This document shows positions 59,843 through 64,000 of a stretch of 64,000 bases of DNA, one piece after another (within the stretch, counting starts at the first letter, position 1; every line of letters begins with the position of its first letter). The translations under genes were made by a program, and so were the position numbers. The notes below the pieces were generated by a model. The model made no database searches and was not told the DNA's origin. It saw only the letters and a program-made list of their open reading frames with translations. This stretch comes from an uncultured Blautia sp. (GTDB lineage: Bacteria; Bacillota; Clostridia; Lachnospirales; Lachnospiraceae), in assembly GCA_958367245.1 (NCBI GenBank), contig CATXEA010000005.1, forward strand, positions 1 to 64,000. Reading direction: 5' to 3'.

Positions 59843-59894
59843 TTGCTTTTTACAAAAAGTCATGGTAAACTAACTGTATTAAAACAATTAATAC
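59843..59894 (+). promoter_or_regulatory. GntR-type promoter and operator
   Basis: TTGCTT (59843-59848), 17 bases, TAAACT (59866-59871). Then a perfect inverted repeat GTATTAA (59876-59882), 5 bases, TTAATAC (59888-59894). Its position at the likely start point suggests autorepression by the GntR protein encoded 84 bases downstream; YtrA-type regulators use such 7-5-7-like sites. Confidence 0.75.
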
Positions 59895-59978
59895 ACGTAA
59901 TACACTTTGAACAGCAGATTGCAGGCAGAGCTATGCAGAGAACTGTTCCGTACAAAGTAAACAGAAAGGAGAGACGCC

Positions 59979-60350
59979 ATGATCATACTTGATTACCAGG
60001 ACCGGCGGCCTATTTATGAGCAGGTGGTGGAGAAATTCCGTATCCTGATTTTAAATGGAGTGCTGGAGCCGGGTGCACAGATGCCCTCTGTGCGGCAGCT
60101 TGCCATGGAATTATCCGTGAATCCAAACACTATCCAGAGGGCGTATATGGAACTGGAGCAGGAGGGATATATTTATCCTGTAAAGGGGAAAGGAAATTAT
60201 ATTTCCGATACCGAGGAACTGATACGCAGTACAAGAGAAGGCTACTATCAGGAAGTGCGCAAGCTGGTGGAAAAAGGCTGTCAGATAGGCGCAGAGGAAG
60301 AGGAAGTCATTCGGATTGTCAGAAATTGTTATAAGGAGGCGGGGAAATGA
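59979..60350 (+). CDS. GntR-family (YtrA subfamily) transcriptional regulator
   Basis: Regulator of 123 residues. The N-terminal winged helix (about 8-75) contains PIYEQVVEKFRILILNG, LEPGAQMPSVRQLAMEL and VNPNTIQRAYMELEQEGYIY, the GntR signature. The C-terminus is short (no FCD, UTRA or aminotransferase domain), as in the YtrA branch linked to ABC genes. GAAAGGAGAG precedes the ATG. Its stop overlaps the ABC ATPase start (ATGA, 4 bases). Palindromic operator upstream. Confidence 0.93.
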   Translation: MIILDYQDRRPIYEQVVEKFRILILNGVLEPGAQMPSVRQLAMELSVNPNTIQRAYMELEQEGYIYPVKGKGNYISDTEELIRSTREGYYQEVRKLVEKGCQIGAEEEEVIRIVRNCYKEAGK

Positions 60351-61249
60351 TTGAGATAAAGGAATGCAGCAAGCGTTTCGGAAAAATACAGGCTGTAAAT
60401 AAAGTAACGCTTGATATTTGTGAACGGGAAGTGTTCGGTCTTGTAGGCAGCAATGGCGCGGGGAAAAGCACACTTCTTCGCATGGCAGCGGGAATTATCC
60501 GGCCTGACAGCGGAGAAATTCTCATAGACGACAGTCCGGTATACGAGAATGAAGAGATAAAAAAGAATTTTTTCTATATCTCAGATAACTGCTATTTCCC
60601 GTCAAATTATACAGCGAAGGATCTGGTTGAATTTTATAAGGGATATTATCCGGGATTTCAGATACAGCGTTATAAAAAAATGATGGAACATTTCCATCTG
60701 GACGAAAACAGAAAAATTCATACGTTTTCAAAGGGAATGAAAAAGCAGCTTCTTGTAATTCTGGGAGTCAGTGCAGGAACGAAATATCTTTTCTGCGATG
60801 AAACCTTTGACGGTCTGGATCCGGTAATGCGTCAGGCGATTAAGAGCCTTTTTGCATCAGAAATTATGAGCAGGGAATTTACACCGGTAATCGCATCACA
60901 TAACCTGAGGGAGCTGGAAGAAATCTGCGATCATGTGGGGCTTCTTCATAAGGGCGGCGTCCTTCTTTCCAGAGATTTGGAGGATATGAAATTCCATATT
61001 CATAAGATTCAGTGTGTATTTACAGATAAAAAGAAAGAGCAGGAGCTGGAAAAGGAACTGGAGATTTTGCAGATACAACGTCAGGGTTCTCTTATGCTGA
61101 TTGTGGCAAGAGGAACAAAGACAGAGATATTGCAGCGCATTCAGGCGAAGAATCCGCTGTTTTGCGAGGTGATTCCGCTGACCCTTGAGGAAATCTTTAT
61201 CAGTGAGACGGAGGTGGCAGGCTATGAAATCAAAAACATTTTTGAATAA
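60347..61249 (+). CDS. ABC transporter ATP-binding protein (YtrB-like)
   Basis: ATPase of 300 residues. Walker A is GSNGAGKST, the signature FSKGMKKQL, Walker B ILGVSAGTKYLFCDETFDGLD, and the switch is ASHNLRE. The signature SGG motif is replaced by SKG, as in many ABC-2-type ATPases. The C-terminal 80 residues are an extra domain (HKIQCVFTDKKKEQELEKEL in parts). It is coupled to the GntR gene at its start and overlaps the permease gene at its end by 26 bases, so all three act together. Confidence 0.92.
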   Translation: MIEIKECSKRFGKIQAVNKVTLDICEREVFGLVGSNGAGKSTLLRMAAGIIRPDSGEILIDDSPVYENEEIKKNFFYISDNCYFPSNYTAKDLVEFYKGYYPGFQIQRYKKMMEHFHLDENRKIHTFSKGMKKQLLVILGVSAGTKYLFCDETFDGLDPVMRQAIKSLFASEIMSREFTPVIASHNLRELEEICDHVGLLHKGGVLLSRDLEDMKFHIHKIQCVFTDKKKEQELEKELEILQIQRQGSLMLIVARGTKTEILQRIQAKNPLFCEVIPLTLEEIFISETEVAGYEIKNIFE

Positions 61250-63326
61250 TTCTCTGAGAAGCAGGGTGAAAGGACAGCTTTGGATTCCGATTTTGCTGGC
61301 AATCGGCTTTTTCCTGGCATTTCCGGTGGCAGGAATCATGTCTTTGGAAAACTGGGACGGTTACCGATATACGGCAGAACAGATTGCAAGGTGTTATCAG
61401 AATCTGTGGAAAGACGGATTTGTGCTGTCAGGAGCAATTATTACTTTTGCGGCAGCCTTTATCAATGGAGTAAATGGATTCTGGTATCTGTATTCTTCCG
61501 ACAAGGTAGACTTTTATCATTGCCTCCCTGTGAAAAGAAGCAGGATGTTCTGGCAGAAGGTCACAGCCGGAATCGGGTATTTCCTGATACCTTATGTGGC
61601 TATGGAATTTCTGGCAGTATGTGTCGGCGCTTTGCGGGGATACTTCAGTCTGGCGCTTATGGGGATGGCGCTGAAAATGCTCTTCGTGCATTTGACCCTG
61701 TATCTCTGGTCTTATTTTTGTGTGGTGCTTGCCATTTCCCTTACAGGAAATCTTCTTATGGGAGGGCTGATGACAGCCGGGATTTTTCTGTACGGACCGA
61801 TATTTGGATATATTATGGAAGCGTCAAAGATAAATTTCTTTCAGACTTATACGACAAAGGATGCACTTCGGTGGGTTGAGGAGTTTCTGGGGCTTTATTT
61901 TTCGCCTCTGACCCTGATTGGTATTTTCAGGGACGAATACAGCGCAGGACAGGGATATTGGAAAAATATTCTGCTGATGCTTTTGCTGGCTGTGATTGTT
62001 GCTGCGGCAGCGTTTTTTGCATATAAAAAACGTCCGATGGAGACTGCCGGAAAATCCATGGTCTACAGATTTGTGGGAATTCTTGTGGAATTTATGATTG
62101 TAATTCCGGCAGGTCTGGGAATTGGAACTCTTTTTTACATGTTATCTGATGGCGGAAAAAAAGATTTGTGGTATGTTCTGGGACTTGTTTTCGGTACGCT
62201 GCTTATCCACTGTCTGCTTCAGGTGATTTACAAGCTTGATTTCCGCAGATTTTTCGACGCGAAGCTTCAGCTTGTCCTCACAGGAGCCTGTGTGGCTCTG
62301 GCAGCTCTGGTATTCCGGTTTGATCTGCTGGGATATGACACGTATCTTCCGGAATATGAGAAGCTGGAAAAAATCGAGGCAGACTGGTCGCCTTTATCAG
62401 GAAGCGAAAATATAAATAAAAAATATCAGGAAAAAGACGGGAGATTCGAAGGCTCCGACTGGTGGAGCGAGGCAGAAAAGTCACCCGATTTATACGAAGA
62501 TATCAGGCACATTGTGGAAAAACAGGAGGAGCGTAATCAGGAGAAATCATACAACTATGTAAGCCCTATTATATTAAAATATACCAGCAGCAGGGGACGG
62601 ACTGCCACCAGAAAGTATTCGGCAAGTGTGGAAGAGAAAAAAGAAATTTTAAGAGCATGTGACAGGACAGGCGAATACAGGAAGAATAAATATTCCTTCC
62701 TGCAGATTCCATCGGAATATCTGAGAGCAATCGATTGCGACTATATTAACGGAGAAGTCTATTCAATTCCTCAAAAAGAAAGAGAAGCGCTTCTTGAAGC
62801 TTTAAAACAGGATATTGAGGATGCAGATACAGAGACACTTCTGGGAATCCCTGCTGCAGGACTCTCCTTCAATTATTCAAATGTACCCGGACCAGACGAG
62901 GCGCAGACGGATGTATGGGGGTATGCATATGTATATCCGGAATACGAAAGAACCCTTGCAATTCTAAAAGAAACAGGGTATCCTCTTTCTATGGAAGAGA
63001 TAGACATTGAGTCTGTGAAGTACAGTGTAGTGGGATTACGTGTTTCGGATGAGGAGAAATATCTGACAGACAGAAAAGCACTGGAAGAATTGAAGAAAGC
63101 GCTGATTCCTTATAATTTTGAGACAGGATGGATTGACATAGAAGACAGGATTTATGTCAGTGTGAAGATTGCGGGAGACCGAAACGAGAGAGTATATTAT
63201 CTGATTAAAGACAGGATGCCTCAGTTTATGAAAGATGAGGTTGAAAAGGAATATGAAAAAAACGGTGAGCAGTCCCCGTACTTTACAGAGGATATGGTAG
63301 AAGCAGAAGAGTCATGGATAGATTAA
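61224..63326 (+). CDS. ABC-2-type permease-like membrane protein with a large extracellular domain
   Basis: Protein of 700 residues. About nine helices lie in the first 380 residues (for example IPILLAIGFFLAFPVAGIMSL and LAISLTGNLLMGGLMTAGIFL). A hydrophilic domain of about 320 residues (about 385-700) follows, rich in Glu, Lys and Tyr, with KYSASVEEKKEILRACDRTGE and DTETLLGIPAAGLSF stretches. Similar YtrA-operon permeases (DUF6449-like) occur in Lachnospiraceae. Substrate unknown; such GntR/ABC operons often respond to wall stress. ATG 61224 is chosen for GGAGGTGG upstream. It overlaps the ATPase gene. Confidence 0.8.
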   Translation: MKSKTFLNNSLRSRVKGQLWIPILLAIGFFLAFPVAGIMSLENWDGYRYTAEQIARCYQNLWKDGFVLSGAIITFAAAFINGVNGFWYLYSSDKVDFYHCLPVKRSRMFWQKVTAGIGYFLIPYVAMEFLAVCVGALRGYFSLALMGMALKMLFVHLTLYLWSYFCVVLAISLTGNLLMGGLMTAGIFLYGPIFGYIMEASKINFFQTYTTKDALRWVEEFLGLYFSPLTLIGIFRDEYSAGQGYWKNILLMLLLAVIVAAAAFFAYKKRPMETAGKSMVYRFVGILVEFMIVIPAGLGIGTLFYMLSDGGKKDLWYVLGLVFGTLLIHCLLQVIYKLDFRRFFDAKLQLVLTGACVALAALVFRFDLLGYDTYLPEYEKLEKIEADWSPLSGSENINKKYQEKDGRFEGSDWWSEAEKSPDLYEDIRHIVEKQEERNQEKSYNYVSPIILKYTSSRGRTATRKYSASVEEKKEILRACDRTGEYRKNKYSFLQIPSEYLRAIDCDYINGEVYSIPQKEREALLEALKQDIEDADTETLLGIPAAGLSFNYSNVPGPDEAQTDVWGYAYVYPEYERTLAILKETGYPLSMEEIDIESVKYSVVGLRVSDEEKYLTDRKALEELKKALIPYNFETGWIDIEDRIYVSVKIAGDRNERVYYLIKDRMPQFMKDEVEKEYEKNGEQSPYFTEDMVEAEESWID

Positions 63327-63407
63327 AGAGGGTGAGTCTCCCAAAGTTTCCTGTCTGTGCGACATTTCTTCCGAAATGAAGTTTGAGCATAGTTACAGGA
63401 GGATGTT

Positions 63408-64000
63408 ATGAAAAAAGCAGTTCGTCTGGATAAATTTCTTGCAGATGCAGGAGCAGGAACAAGAAGCGAGGTAAAAAAACTGATTCAAAAGGGAAGAGTG
63501 CAGGTCAACGGCGCAGCGGCAAAGAAGCCGGAAGAAAAGATTGCCGAGACAGACGAGGTTCTGCTGGATGGAGAACGAATTGGCGCAGCGCCGGAATTTG
63601 TATATTACCTTTTGCATAAGCCGGCCGGGTATGTCAGCGCGACAGAGGACAGCCGCGACCGGACGGTTCTGGAATTGATTCCGCCGGAATTGAGGCGTAA
63701 GGGGCTTTTCCCTGTAGGACGCCTTGATAAGGATACGGAAGGTCTGCTTCTGATCACAGACGACGGAGCTCTTGCCCACGAACTTCTTTCCCCGAAAAAA
63801 CATGTGGAAAAAACCTACTATGCACAGGTAGAGGGAGAGATGACGCCTGTGGATGCGGCAAGCTTTGAAGAAGGGCTTGATATTGGGGAGAAAAACCGTA
63901 CCCTTCCGGCAAAGCTTGAAATCCTTTCTGCCAAAGATGGCAAATCGGAAATCCTTCTTACTATCTGCGAGGGGAAATTCCATCAGGTGAAGCGTATGGT
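63408..64000 (+). CDS. RsuA/RluB family pseudouridine synthase, 3' end outside the window
   Basis: Partial gene, 197 codons to the window end. The N-terminal S4 domain (VRLDKFLADAGAGTRSEVKKL and RVQVNGAAAKKP) binds rRNA. The catalytic core begins with LHKPAGYVSATEDSRDRTVL and includes GRLDKDTEGLLLITDDG with the catalytic Asp, then HVEKTYYAQVEG. This makes a pseudouridine in small-subunit rRNA (RsuA) or large-subunit rRNA (RluB); the missing end would decide which. CAGGAGG lies 4 bases upstream of the ATG. Confidence 0.9.
   Translation, partial: MKKAVRLDKFLADAGAGTRSEVKKLIQKGRVQVNGAAAKKPEEKIAETDEVLLDGERIGAAPEFVYYLLHKPAGYVSATEDSRDRTVLELIPPELRRKGLFPVGRLDKDTEGLLLITDDGALAHELLSPKKHVEKTYYAQVEGEMTPVDAASFEEGLDIGEKNRTLPAKLEILSAKDGKSEILLTICEGKFHQVKRM

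Overview
The window looks like chromosome from a Gram-positive gut anaerobe of the Lachnospiraceae (Clostridia). I would guess a Blautia-like genus, but that is inference from gene content, not a database match. Supporting signs are a SCIFF (six-cysteine ranthipeptide) precursor with its radical SAM maturase, a fused SecDF, HemZ, strong AGGAGG ribosome sites with several TTG starts, and CUT1-type sugar transport genes. There are no rRNA or tRNA genes, no CRISPR array and no DDE insertion sequence.

Region 1 (1 to about 8100) is mobile DNA. A group II intron, cut by the window start, ends at about 1783, directly upstream of a small Xre-type regulator. Then come a MobQ-type oriT (2579-2620), a DUF3847 coiled-coil gene, a broken MobA/MobL relaxase, a primase/helicase-like replication protein, an excisionase and a tyrosine integrase. 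The relaxase carries an in-frame TGA and a frameshift that fits an 8-bp slippage deletion, so the element is probably no longer self-sufficient for transfer.

Region 2 (8.2-30.4 kb) is mostly housekeeping: a low-molecular-weight phosphatase, an amidase with a SPOR domain, a YdcF-like protein, a CNNM/CorC membrane protein, a very acidic sortase-type surface protein, the SCIFF locus with secDF, recJ, apt, rel, an MBL hydrolase, hemZ, an HD hydrolase, hisS, aspS and a lipoprotein.

Region 3 (30.4-45.1 kb) is a transport and signalling island. It holds a MacAB-like export operon with two adaptors around one ATPase, and a divergent histidine kinase/response regulator pair. Next is a lipoprotein that fuses an Asp-box (propeller-like) region to a sugar-type solute-binding domain. 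Divergent from it are two CUT1-type permeases, a third HlyD-like adaptor and a MacB-core-like membrane protein, with no ATPase gene. The 0.25-kb divergent promoter region carries a symmetric set of four 11-bp-phased half-sites, each pair ending exactly 10 bp from a -10 element. This is the most interesting regulatory structure in the window.

Region 4 (45.1-64.0 kb) holds ptsH-ptsI, a LUD-domain protein, a seven-unit 62-bp tandem repeat array whose units contain micro-ORFs and a small hairpin, degV, argS, a two-domain polyphosphate kinase 2 protein, and a Ser/Thr kinase overlapping a secreted Pro/Thr-rich protein. It continues with a HAD phosphatase, a CPBP protease, a CsoR-CopA copper locus in which CopA ends in a CopZ-like domain with its own ribosome site, a GntR/ABC operon with a visible operator, and the start of an RsuA-type pseudouridine synthase cut by the window end.
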